DNA from: Euperipatoides rowelli | Lineage: Eukaryota > Onychophora > Udeonychophora > Euonychophora > Peripatopsidae | Strand: one strand, 5' to 3' | NCBI GenBank assembly: GCA_003024985.2 | Contig: PXIH01S0032566.1 | Length of the DNA stretch: 10,871 bases | Part shown: positions 1 through 7,902 of the stretch, piece after piece | Position numbering within the stretch: position 1 is the stretch's first letter | Layout of the letters: each line of letters opens with the position of its first letter | The notes under the pieces: generated by a model | What the model was told of the DNA's origin: nothing | What the model saw: the letters and a program-made list of their open reading frames with translations, nothing else | The model's database searches: none | Translations under genes and position numbers: made by a program

Positions 1-3
1 ATT

Positions 4-33
4 GGGGGGAGGGGGTGCTGGAGGGATTGGGGG
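4..33 (+). other. G-quadruplex-forming candidate
   Basis: Four guanine runs of 6, 5, 3 and 5 bases are separated by loops of 1, 7 and 3 bases. This satisfies the usual G3+N1-7 quadruplex pattern. A fifth run of five Gs lies at 51-55. The stretch stands out because the rest of the window is strongly AT-rich. The pattern is visible directly; folding or function is inference. Confidence 0.6.
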
Positions 34-176
34 ACATTGAATAAAAACAAGGGGGTGTTGGAAGCATAAAGAAAGACGAGAAGAAAAGTTTGAAAAACAT
101 TTGTACATGTTTCATCTGGTTGCAACATCGAGTTAAATTTGTAGTGATTACTTAAATGCAAGTTAATATACGATGA

Positions 177-356
177 CATTATATTTAATTATTCCTTTTT
201 TTTTCCAAGCACATTTAATTTATTTATGAAATTTTTACTAATAATTTATTTAAAATCATACAAGAATAAATAATTTATTAGGCCACCTAATAATAACAAT
301 TTCATAAATCAATTAAATGTGCTTGAAAAAAAAAAAAGGAATAATTAAATATAATG
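177..356. mobile_element. 180-bp near-palindromic fold-back element (MITE-like)
   Basis: The outer arms 177-233 and 298-356 are almost perfect reverse complements. Each begins with cattatatttaattattcc, followed by a T-run, then caagcacatttaatt and a tttatgaaatt block. The arms differ mainly in homopolymer length (9 T against 12 A). The complementarity continues more weakly inward (about 237-254 against 263-282), so almost the whole unit can fold into one hairpin. No convincing target-site duplication is visible at the edges, so the superfamily cannot be named. It sits just upstream of the retrotransposon fossil at 441-1344. A palindromic MITE is the likeliest explanation; a local inverted duplication is the alternative. 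Confidence 0.7.
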
Positions 357-440
357 ACCCAAAACTTAGCTCGATTCAAGCATCAACTCATCCAAATTTG
401 CTTCTTACACCTATGTAATCCATCATAAAAATAGTACTCC

Positions 441-1344
441 AGAGTTGTAGGTATTCTTATGGCCACAGCAACAAGTCTTTGTAACAAACTTATTTGCTCA
501 TCTAATAAGTTATAATTAATTTCAGTAACAACCCAATCAAATAAGATGAAAATTTGCTTTATTGCTGATTATTTGTCTCCTCCAGTCAACTAACAACCTT
601 AAAACTATTTGAAGTCGAATTGGAAACTTTTCTCCACTCATGACTCATGGGATGGATTTGACAGAATAAAATTCTTTGGAGATTTTAATATTTCAGGATT
701 TGTTCCTGAAAAGAATCAGCAACCTGACCCTTGCCCTGTTTTCCTTGCATGTCTAATGAATTTATTCTCACTATTACAAATTATATGTATCTTACTATAG
801 AATGTAATTTTCAAGAACTCTTATTCTTGAACCTTCCAGTTAAATTAGACTATCTTTATAATGGTTTAAAATCTGATCATCATGGACTAATTGTTATAGT
901 TAAATTTAAATCTCACTTTTTTAACAGAAATGTCACAACTATTCTAAAACAGATTTACATTTTAAATATTCTATTAAATGGAAATCTCTTGAATCTAGCT
1001 ATTGGCAAGATGTCATTGAAATAAAAAAAATGTCCATGAAGTTTCAGGGAAATTCTGTTTTCAAACTAAAAAACAAGCTGTACACATTTAGTTCAATAGC
1101 CTACCAAATCAAAATTCAATTTTGTCCTCTATAAAGCATCTATATCACAATGCAGGATGCTTTTTGATAAGTCAACATATCTTCAAATTATTGAGAACAT
1201 CTTATTGAAGGTTATTCGCCCATTTGGAAATTTATCAAATCAAACAGAGGTACTAACAAACTTGATGCAATTATGAAATTAGGCCCACAGGAAGCCAACA
1301 ATGATTTAAAAAATAGCAGATCTCTTTATGAATATTTTTTTTAA
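441..1344 (+). pseudogene. Decayed non-LTR (LINE/jockey-like) retrotransposon, endonuclease and linker fragment
   Basis: This is a fossil of the pol ORF of a non-LTR retrotransposon, whose product would nick target DNA and reverse-transcribe the element RNA. One frame from 441 reads VVGILMA (compare the GGGVLIAV block of AP-like endonucleases), then after a stop ICFIADYLSPP (compare the YIPP block), then FFGDFNISGF near 682, matching the catalytic GDFN motif. Stops lie at 513, 591 and 600. The reading then shifts to another frame (731-1024), which holds LDYLYNGLKSDHHGLIV, matching the LDLVL...SDHxPL end of the domain. A third frame (1195-1344) reads PIWKFIKSNRG...LYEYFF, like the FWKF(V/I)...LF.DYF linker before the reverse transcriptase. 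No reverse-transcriptase motifs follow, so the copy is truncated or too eroded. The individual matches are weak, but their order is correct. Motif comparison is from family knowledge, without a search. It is certainly not functional. Confidence 0.7.
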
Positions 1345-2215
1345 TTAATTTAACCAATCTGTACAACATGACCTATAATATAAAGATGGGGATCTTTTTA
1401 GCCAAAAATAATTTATTAGCTTGTTTCCTATAATTGATCAGTGTCAAGAGGACCCTTGTAATTTTATTTTAATTTATATAAGCTATTTTAATTATATACT
1501 TCTTTTTTTTAAGAAAGGAGATGAAGTATATACTGCATATAATTAATGATTATAACCATAATTTTCCAGTTCTGTCTTTTTGTTCCTTTGTCGGTCTATG
1601 ATATGATGTCACACCACAGAGCGGTAAATAATAAAAAAAAAAAAAAGCAGAAGACCAACAAAATTTTTATCTTTACTTTCTGCTCAAACTGAATTCAGTA
1701 ACATAAATTATTTAAATGACTAGTTGGCGAGCTGCCGGAGTGATATAATGTAATTAATTTTTAAACCTCCCATCATTTTTTTATTTGGCCTAGTTATTAA
1801 ATACAATAATGAAACAACCAAAAATGATTATTGCCCTCCATAATAAAAATATATATATAAACCAATCTGGCTTCTCAGATCGTTGTCTTAGATATATAAA
1901 AGCAGAAGTGTACCCAGATACAGATCAGAAATACAATAATGTGTTTTCAATATATGCTAGATAGACCTGTGGTATGCCCCACATTAAGTATTTAAATAGA
2001 ATCGATTTGTACTGCATTATTGAATATTAAGTATGTCTAAATAAATAAATGAAATGGGTTCTAAATCACAAGAGTGATGTTGAAACCATACCACTACTTC
2101 TCAAACTCTTTGTGCATGCTGAGACAACATAAAATTAAAGATCGATAGATTTTATTTTTTCAAGTCTTTTGATTAAGATACAATTTTGCATATTGTATTT
2201 TTAAAATAATTTTTA
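1345..2215. other. AT-rich non-coding stretch, no gene seen
   Basis: No ORF of note and no recognised repeat boundary. It contains short A/T tracts, an (AT)n run near 1848-1858 and an A14 tract at 1633-1646 preceded by aataata. Part of it may be the unrecognisable continuation of the retrotransposon fossil, but I cannot show that. Confidence 0.5.
1633..1646 (+). repeat. A14 tract, possible retroposon tail
   Basis: Fourteen adenines follow ggtaaataat on the + strand. This could be the poly(A) end of a short retroposed sequence ending here, but no upstream SINE promoter boxes or flanking target duplication could be identified. A simple homopolymer expansion is equally possible. Confidence 0.3.
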
Positions 2216-2217
2216 NN
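2216..2217. other. Two undetermined bases (assembly ambiguity)
   Basis: Two Ns follow a T/A-rich run. They mark an unresolved position or tiny gap in the assembly; another single N is at 6084. Confidence 0.95.
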
Positions 2218-3980
2218 TCGTTAGATAATCATTGTTTATTAATCAATTTAATTTTTACCCCCATACATCCATTTTGACAGAACCCTGTGTGTCATCAATA
2301 TGGTGGGCATTACAAAAAAAAATTCCACTGGAAAAAAGTAATTTAAAATGCATAAAAAAAAGTTATTTAAAGATAAAATTAAGACTATACCTATCCTTAG
2401 TCTGAGATTACAAATTGAAGCTTTCACACTTTTTTTGGGTTTGAGATTAATTTGATGACAAAATTCTTTCTACAGCTGTTTTCTTTGTAATGATTTAACA
2501 TGTAAATAATGGTAGGTTCAACTTGTATTAAAGGTCATTTTGATTTTTTTAAAAAACAAAGGATAAATTTGATTGATTTTTTACAAATAATTAAGCAATT
2601 AGTGCATGGGATTTCCATCCTTAAGCAGATAAAGATAGCAAATATTCTATAGTTAAATATAGCAAGCTAAAGACAATTATTTTAAAAATTGAATTGTAAA
2701 TAACTATTTTTCTTTTTAATTTTTTTTCTTGTGGATATTTTTTATTAAAAATCTTTGAAAATTAATAATAAATTTTTTTTAAAAAAATCTGTTAAATTTG
2801 ACCTTGTAGTGAGATTTTTACTAATAGTCTTAGGATAAATATTATTTTCCTTATTGGAATGACTCTATAATATTAAAAAATGATTCTAAAATATCAATTT
2901 ACGCCTACCCACGCTAATAGTTGTGTGAAACTCCAACATTGTAGTGAAGCAAATTGCCCAATTCGCTTCTCTAACTTCCAATATACAATTGTTTTGGCCA
3001 GATTAGTCAGTTGGCATAACTTCCGACCCACCTGCCAGACTCTAATTGATTTTTTATTATATTTTATTTCAGATTTTCTATTTTATCAATGGTATTATTG
3101 TCTATTATGGATTATTTATTATTATTTAGTTTTGTTTAAGCTACTGTTTTAGTAAGATTTATTATAATTTCTTATAATACCGGTAACTATTTTTTTATTA
3201 TTACATAGCACAGTATTAGTAAATTAAGTTAGGATATTATTTATTCTGATTATATTGATAATATTGATTCTAATTTTTTTAAATATAAAAATTTAATAGA
3301 AGTAAACTTTTAAAAACAGTCAACCAGTTATTATTTATATGAAACTTTATTCTGACTTTCAGAAACTTTATATATATATAGTATTAAATATTATAAACAG
3401 TGATAATATTGATAATAAATCAAATGTTTGCAGTAGGACTAGTAGAATTTTTATCTGAATTTTTTTGTATATAAATAACATAAATAATAGCATTACATCA
3501 TAACCATTTAAAAGTGATATAGACCTAATGTTATGAGACTCTATAAGTGAAAATTGGAGAGTAGCCTAATCATAAACATATAATTCTCATCAATACCATC
3601 AGAGCCAGAATATCCATCAATGATCATTTTAAAAAGTATTTTTCCCCCTTTCTTTTTTGTGGTTATTTTTTTTTTATATCTACTAAATTTAAAATCAACC
3701 ATTTAACTTTACATTTTTATTTCTTTTATGTTTTTTTTTTATTATTAATTCCCAGAGCCAGATTGGCAGTTCTCATGAAATGTGTAACAATTTAAAACAC
3801 GATTTCATAAATCTTTTACGGTTATGAGTGATAGGTTCTTTAATATTTTATCTATTTAATTAATTTCTTTCCAGGCATAGAGCTCAATTCATTACATGGA
3901 ATCATCGGCGTTCATAAGCAATTCATAAACAATAGCTGATCAGGGCAACATTAAAGAGACTTACACTGACAGACATTCAA
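2218..3980. other. Long AT-rich non-coding stretch, no gene seen
   Basis: The segment is dominated by A/T tracts. A less AT-rich patch at about 2900-3055 contains a 90-codon open frame (2880-3152), but its translation ends in a run of aromatic and aliphatic residues encoded by low-complexity AT DNA and matches no family I recognise. The patch may be a fragment of an old repeat. Short TA microsatellite-like DNA occurs near 3370-3380. Nothing else can be supported. Confidence 0.5.
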
Positions 3981-4104
3981 TTACTTTTTCTCTTTTTTTT
4001 TTTTAAAAAAAAACCTATTTTTTTTTACAGGGATAAAAAAAATCTCTTTGAAAACAAAGAAAGTGTAACCATGGCAAGAAGAAAAAAAAAGAGAACTAAA
4101 GTAA
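3981..4104. repeat. Imperfect inverted repeat of T-rich and A-rich arms
   Basis: A left arm (3981-4004, ttactttttctc plus a T-run) is roughly complementary to a right arm (4082-4104, an A-run plus gagaactaaagtaa). Between them are a T-run/A-run junction (about 3993-4013) and a small perfect hairpin in which tctttg and caaaga enclose four As (about 4044-4059). The region could extrude as a branched hairpin. Low sequence complexity makes chance complementarity possible. Confidence 0.4.
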
Positions 4105-4106
4105 AA

Positions 4107-4867
4107 ACAATTTGAACAATTATACGCTCAAACTATGTCTAATCTGTGTTACAGTAGGGCAGCCATGGTTTCCCAGCACAATCACGTAGACCTAGTGAAT
4201 TATTCAAGACGGATTCCTTCAAATACTTGCATTGGATAAAAATCTAGAATTAGAAAACTAGGAGACTTATCAGATAACTCCCTCTGGTGTTAAACTCTAT
4301 CAATTACAATAAATATTTTAAATTCATAGGTGCTGCAACGTTTTATAAACAGATCAATGCGGTTTTATGTTAAAAAAAAATGTTAAGTATTATTTAAAAA
4401 AAAAGAAAAGAAAAAAGAGGAACCGTGCTTAAATATTTAATTTTTTTTTAATAAACAACTTTTGTTGTTGAAATAACAAATAAATAAATGTAACCTAAAT
4501 AATACAAAATTAAATTATAATACTTGGAGTTTAATAAATCCATTATTTATTTTTACTAATATTCTAACTACCAGTAAAATTTATTTTAATATTCTATCTA
4601 AATTGGGAAATTTACAAAATATTAAATTAAATAATTATTTTGCGTAATTTAATTGCGAATTACTGCATATTAATTTGAGACATAATATTTTATTGATAAT
4701 CTAAAAATAATGGATAAAATTAAGTTTATATAACTACAGTAAACAGTAAAATGTTTTGTTGTTGTTTTACTTTGCAATATTATTAAAAAAAAGATAAAGT
4801 GTACACAAATAATTTTAACATAAATTTATTTTTATTATTTTTTAATGAAACAATTATTTCTAGAACT
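4107..4867. other. AT-rich non-coding stretch, no gene seen
   Basis: No ORF, repeat boundary or RNA gene could be supported. The part 4107-4300 is slightly less AT-rich but carries no recognisable coding signal. The rest is A/T tracts leading up to the Helitron insertion point. Confidence 0.5.
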
Positions 4868-4882
4868 ATCTCCTATATAAAA

Positions 4883-4895
4883 GACAAAATTTGTC
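4883..4895 (+). repeat. Short palindrome at Helitron 5' end
   Basis: gacaaa and tttgtc flank a single central A, 14 bases from the 5' terminus. Subterminal inverted motifs occur in some Helitron families and may help strand recognition. The function here is inference. Confidence 0.45.
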
Positions 4896-4903
4896 CTTCT
4901 GTC

Positions 4904-5246
4904 TTTTTATACAAATCCATAGTTTACAAGTCAGGATCGTGAAATTTTACAGAAGGGCGTATTAAAATACGGCCGAGGCAACTAGAAAAATTTGAAATCA
5001 AAATTAATTAAGGTTAATTTTTAATTAATTAAAAAACGTTAAAATACTGGGTCACACCGGGTAGTTTTATACAAATCGATAGTTTACAAGCGTAGATCAC
5101 GCCGGGTAGTTTGTATACAAATCAACAGTTTACAAGAGTAGATCATGAAATTTTTCAGATGGGCGTATTAAAACACGGCCGAGACAACTAAAAAAGTTTG
5201 AAATTGAAATTAACCTGTAAAAATGCCGGGCACGCCGGGTACTTCA
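4904..5246 (+). repeat. Internal direct repeats of the Helitron
   Basis: Three related units start with a (t)tatacaaat...agtttacaag block, at about 4905, 5064 and 5111. Units 1 and 3 continue with gaaattt..cagatgggcgtatt-like sequence, then acggccgag.caacta and tttgaaat. Unit 2 is short (about 45 bp). Each unit is closed by a CA(C/CG)CCGGGTA motif, at about 5053-5063, 5099-5108 and 5231-5241. The last of these forms the element's 3' end. The units are roughly 160, 45 and 130 bp, so they differ by internal deletion. Confidence 0.75.
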
Positions 5247-5251
5247 GCTAG
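5226..5251 (+). other. Helitron 3' terminal hairpin and CTAG end
   Basis: CCGG at 5226-5229 and CCGG at 5235-5238 pair around the loop GCACG, followed by gtacttcag and the terminal CTAG. This is the expected layout of a rolling-circle termination signal. The 4-bp stem is short compared with typical Helitron hairpins, so it may have decayed. Confidence 0.65.
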
Positions 5252-5252
5252 T

Positions 5253-5556
5253 ATTAACTGTAAATGAAAATAAGTCCAAAATGTTTATTATTTAGAGGTA
5301 AATAAATACCGTATTTATTTTTACTAATTTGTAATTATATTTATTTTATTATTTTCTTTTATAGACCTAGAAAATATGAAAATTTAAACATATTAGTTAT
5401 ATATTTTGCTTAATATTGGAATTGGTCAATAGGATTTGGTCAATGATATAAAAATAAAGTATTAAAATAGAGTTTTATAAAACTAATAGGTTAAAAATAA
5501 TTGAGAATATAAAAATATTATTTATATGCGAACTTTGAAAGATGCTCAGTTCCAAC
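5253..5556. other. AT-rich spacer between two mobile elements
   Basis: No gene or repeat boundary is seen. The string atttatttttactaat here (about 5314) also occurs near 4543, but low complexity makes this weak evidence of shared origin. Confidence 0.4.
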
Positions 5557-5559
5557 TTA

Positions 5560-5640
5560 AGCCACATTTACACAAGCCACTTTTCTGGAACAAGTTGCCC
5601 AATGCGTTGCGATAGATATTGACCAGTGCAAACGTGCAAG
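5560..5640 (+). repeat. Left terminal inverted repeat
   Basis: It begins AGCCACATTTACAC and includes gttgcccaatgcgttgcg and agatattga. It pairs, with indels, with 7577-7656 on the opposite strand. The outer 14 bases are nearly perfect and the inner part is diverged. Confidence 0.6.
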
Positions 5641-5848
5641 TCAATTCTGTTCTGAAACAGCTTACCGAATCCTGTACCACAACAGTTTCTAGTTATCTGT
5701 TGTAAAAATGCGTACAAAATCTATATCACAATAGGATTTGCTAAAATTATGTAACACCTGCTCTACCAATGATCAAGAATTGCACGCATGTTCAATTTGT
5801 CAAGATTTTATAAAGGCCGGTGCTATTTTGAAAGACGCCAAAGTTTAG

Positions 5849-5872
5849 TTTTATTTATTATTTATTTATTGA
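5849..5872 (-). repeat. (TTTA)n tract, probable 3' tail of a retroelement or transcript read on the minus strand
   Basis: On the minus strand this reads as overlapping AATAAATAAATAATAAATAAAA, directly after ctatgattc. The repeated AATAAA is a polyadenylation-like signal. It could mark the 3' end of a LINE-type insertion, or of a minus-strand transcript that includes the coding-like island at 6310-6528. A simple tetranucleotide repeat is the minimal explanation. Confidence 0.35.
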
Positions 5873-6083
5873 ATCATAGATTTAAGCCATTGGTTTATAC
5901 AGTTATTATACATTATTATATAACTATTTTAATAATCTCAAATTAATAACGTATATGAAAAATCAAAACAAATCAAATAAATTATAAAAGTTGTAGCAGA
6001 CCTGAGAATTGTCCGTGAAAGTATATTAATATTAATATAAATAATTAATAATACTTCCTAATCTCTACAGCAGAGGCATAACC

Positions 6084-6084
6084 N
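6084..6084. other. Undetermined base
   Basis: A single N lies within the TIR element, marking an unresolved base in the assembly. Confidence 0.95.
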
Positions 6085-6309
6085 ATAATCATATAATATC
6101 CTGTTGCCAGGAAACCGAGTTGTTAATTCCAAAATTATATACATGGAAGACAGTGATTCTATTTCTCCAATCTACATATTAGATATTGTAAAATGATCAA
6201 GAAGTCTTCCAAACCCTTTTGATTAAGGAAATGAACTGCTAATCTACCGTAAGAATAATGTACAATAAGAAATAGGGCAATCCCTATATTAACATTTCCA
6301 CCTCTTTGA

Positions 6310-6528
6310 TTATATCCATAGTATCATTCGATTCTGCTGCAGAGATGACTCAGAAGAAGACGATCTCCACCCCTGCTTACTGCCACATCTGGACCTCACC
6401 TTGTATCCAAGAACTGTAAGGGTATCCACCTCTTCATTCTCAGCTTCCAACCTATCCTCCGGAGCTCCGGTAAGATCTTGAAATAGGACTATAGACTGTC
6501 CAGCATATTCTATTGCCAGAGTTATCAC
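6310..6528 (-). pseudogene. Coding-like island, unidentified fragment
   Basis: A GC-richer patch inside the TIR element carries an open minus-strand frame. The nominal start codon at 6528 is GTG, so this is not a true gene start; an ATG in another frame lies at 6533-6535. The peptide is acidic in the middle (GAPEDRLEAENEEVDTL) and serine-rich near the end (SSSSESSLQQ). A donor-like AAG|GTGAGG occurs on this strand at about 6402-6410. The + strand is also open across the same DNA (about 6293-6478), giving an acidic DDSEEDD string after a ctgctgcag acceptor-like site. The strand is therefore undecided. I recognise no family. It may be an exon remnant of a transposon protein or a captured host fragment; calling it a gene would go beyond the evidence. 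Confidence 0.3.
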
Positions 6529-6599
6529 TCTCCATAGTTACAATAAATATATTTAGCTTAATTAGTATTCTGTATTTTTAACTAACCCATTCTCTTTCA

Positions 6600-6628
6600 T
6601 CTACTTACCTCTCCCCTCTTCCCCCCAG
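6600..6628 (+). other. Polypyrimidine tract ending in an AG, acceptor-like
   Basis: The run acctctcccctcttcccccc is followed by ag at 6627-6628, which has the shape of a strong 3' splice acceptor on the + strand. No open exon of useful length follows, so use as a splice site is doubtful. It is one of two pyrimidine-rich tracts in this part of the element. Confidence 0.35.
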
Positions 6629-6742
6629 TTCTAGCCACGTCTGTCAAATATATAATATAATCATAAATTATAATCATTATTTCTTTATTTCCAGCCTAAA
6701 ATCAATGAAATTATAATGAGGAAATAAATCCTAACGTAAACG

Positions 6743-6789
6743 ACTCCCCTCCCTTTTCCCCTCTCTTTTCTTTTCTCTCCACTTTCTCA
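6743..6789 (+). repeat. Polypyrimidine tract with perfect 21-bp mirror repeat
   Basis: Almost every + strand base from 6743 to 6789 is C or T. Within it, 6760-6780 reads identically forwards and backwards on the same strand, centred on C6770. A homopurine/homopyrimidine mirror repeat is the classic requirement for intramolecular triplex (H-DNA). The symmetry is directly visible; triplex formation in vivo is inference. Confidence 0.6.
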
Positions 6790-6814
6790 CCCAATCAATT
6801 GTCCGATTCAAAGC

Positions 6815-7244
6815 GTGCTCGTTTACTTTTTGGTATTATATATTGTTTTTCACTTTCAAATGTATTTGGTTTAATGTTTTATGAAGTAATAAAACATTTA
6901 AATTGGTGCAATCCCGTTTTTAAAAATTAAAAAAAAGGATATTATGTTCTTTGAGAATGTAAATGATAAATCTTTTAATTCATTCAAAGTTAGCATAAAT
7001 GCTTAATTATATCATAGATAATTAGGACTGATACATGATTATAGATATATAAGTATCTATTCTACTTTGAATGTATTAAAAGATTTATCATTTACGTTCT
7101 TAAAGAATATAATATTCTTTTTTTTAGTTTTTAAAAACAGGCTTGCACCACTTAAACATGTTTTATTACCTACTTCATAAAAAAATAAAACAAATATATT
7201 CGAAAGTGAAACACAATATATAATACCCAAATATAAACTAGCAC
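6815..7244. mobile_element. 430-bp fold-back (long inverted repeat) element
   Basis: The left arm 6815-6990 (starting GTGCTCGTTTAC) is the diverged reverse complement of 7064-7244 (ending gtttat-type sequence and gcac). Paired blocks include tggtattatatattg with caatatataataccca, atgttttatgaagtaataaaac with its partner near 7157-7190, gaatgtaaatgataaatcttttaat with attaaaagatttatcatttacgttc, and cattcaaagt with actttgaatg. Complementarity continues weakly towards a centre near 7025. There is no coding capacity and no clear target duplication. It is nested inside the 2.1-kb TIR element, so it either inserted later or is an internal inverted duplication. A transcript through it would form a long hairpin RNA. 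Confidence 0.75.
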
Positions 7245-7576
7245 CAATACTTATAGTAAGTTTTAATCATAAATTAAATTATATAAAGTTTATCGAAAAT
7301 TAAAACATTGTGAACAAATAAAAGTAGTAGCCTACACTTTACCAGCTACACTCAGCCTGTTTCTATAATGCAAAATTAAACTATTATCCAAACAATATCA
7401 GAAGCTAAGATTCTGAAAGTTTATTTGGCAAAGCATTTCACGATCCTCAATTTTGGAGATTTAATAATAAATAAACTATCTACATCGTACTATCGTAGTC
7501 AACTTCCTGCATGATTTAAAGGATTACTGCTATTTCAAAATCATCCATGCATTGCAAATTCAGTCAGGCTTGAAGG

Positions 7577-7656
7577 CAGTATAAACACGACTATTTCAAT
7601 ATCTGTTCCGCAACACATATCAGAAAATAATTCGCTACGTCAGTGTAAACGTGGCT
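7577..7656 (-). repeat. Right terminal inverted repeat
   Basis: Read on the minus strand it begins AGCCACGTTTACAC and then contains tgttgcgg and agatattga at nearly the same distances as in the left repeat. It is followed on the + strand by the TTA duplication at 7657-7659. Confidence 0.6.
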
Positions 7657-7804
7657 TTAGTATTGGTTTTAAATGGAAATGGATGACAAAAATAACTGAT
7701 AGGAAAATGTTAATGTAAACAAGATTATCTTTACATCTTTCAATCATGGTAATCATGAGATTCATCAGTTACCATAAGATCTATGCAGGGTCAGATCAAA
7801 ACAG

Positions 7805-7902
7805 ACTAATGTCCTAACACAGTCTAATAATGTTTTTCCTCTTCTCAGTCCTTCGGCGATGGCCTGATTAAGGCGAACTTATGTCCTAGCACAGGTGAAC
7901 AA
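7805..7902 (+). repeat. Degenerate direct repeat, 72-bp spacing
   Basis: atgtcctaacacag (7809-7822) recurs as atgtcctagcacag (7881-7894). The wider 26-base comparison from 'act' has about six differences. The first copy sits in a small stem (agact/agtct, 7804-7808 with 7821-7825). The second lies in a larger one (aggcga 7871-7876 with tcgcct 7910-7915). Probably a remnant of an old repeat; function unknown. Confidence 0.45.

Larger units (their letters stand above)
4869..5251 (+). mobile_element. Non-autonomous Helitron (383 bp)
   Basis: Helitrons are rolling-circle transposons that start with TC, end with CTRR preceded by a hairpin, and insert between A and T without target duplication. All of these are visible. 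The element begins TCTCCTATATAAAAG at 4869 with an A at 4868. It ends ttcagCTAG at 5251 with a T at 5252. A CCGG/CCGG hairpin with a five-base loop lies at 5226-5238, nine bases before CTAG. The TATATAAAAG start and the GCCGGGTA..TCAGCTAGT end resemble non-autonomous Helitrons known from arthropods. There is no Rep/helicase coding capacity, so movement would need a helper element. The interior is made of direct repeats, annotated separately. The orientation follows from the terminal motifs. Confidence 0.8.
5557..7659. mobile_element. TIR DNA transposon, PIF/Harbinger-like by target site (non-autonomous or decayed)
   Basis: The left end AGCCACATTTACAC (5560-5573) is inverted at the right end as GTGTAAACGTGGCT (7643-7656), with one mismatch. 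Both are flanked by the trinucleotide TTA (5557-5559 and 7657-7659), the target duplication typical of PIF/Harbinger elements. Similarity continues inward: agatattga starts 53 bases from 5561 on the left, and its complement lies at 7596-7604, 51 bases from the right end. Nearby TTGCG blocks match too, giving diverged inverted repeats of about 80 bp. The alternative reading is a TTAA-type element with duplication TTAA/TTTA, which fits one base less well. No transposase with a recognisable DDE domain is visible. The interior holds a retroelement-like tail, a coding-like island, polypyrimidine tracts and a fold-back repeat. Confidence 0.65.

Noticed and set aside
2880-3152. 90-codon open frame on the + strand
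   Set aside because: The second half of the translation is a run of Y, L, F and I from AT-rich low-complexity DNA. There is no recognisable domain or splice context, so it is not called as a gene.
4071-4115. ATG in a good Kozak context (accATGG) starting a 14-residue basic peptide
   Set aside because: It is very short and made mostly of Lys codons from an A-run; there is no evidence of translation.
5557-7659. Alternative reading as a TTAA-type (piggyBac-like) element
   Set aside because: It needs one mismatch in the duplication (TTAA against TTTA), while the TTA reading is exact and lengthens the inverted repeat by one base. It is kept only as an alternative.
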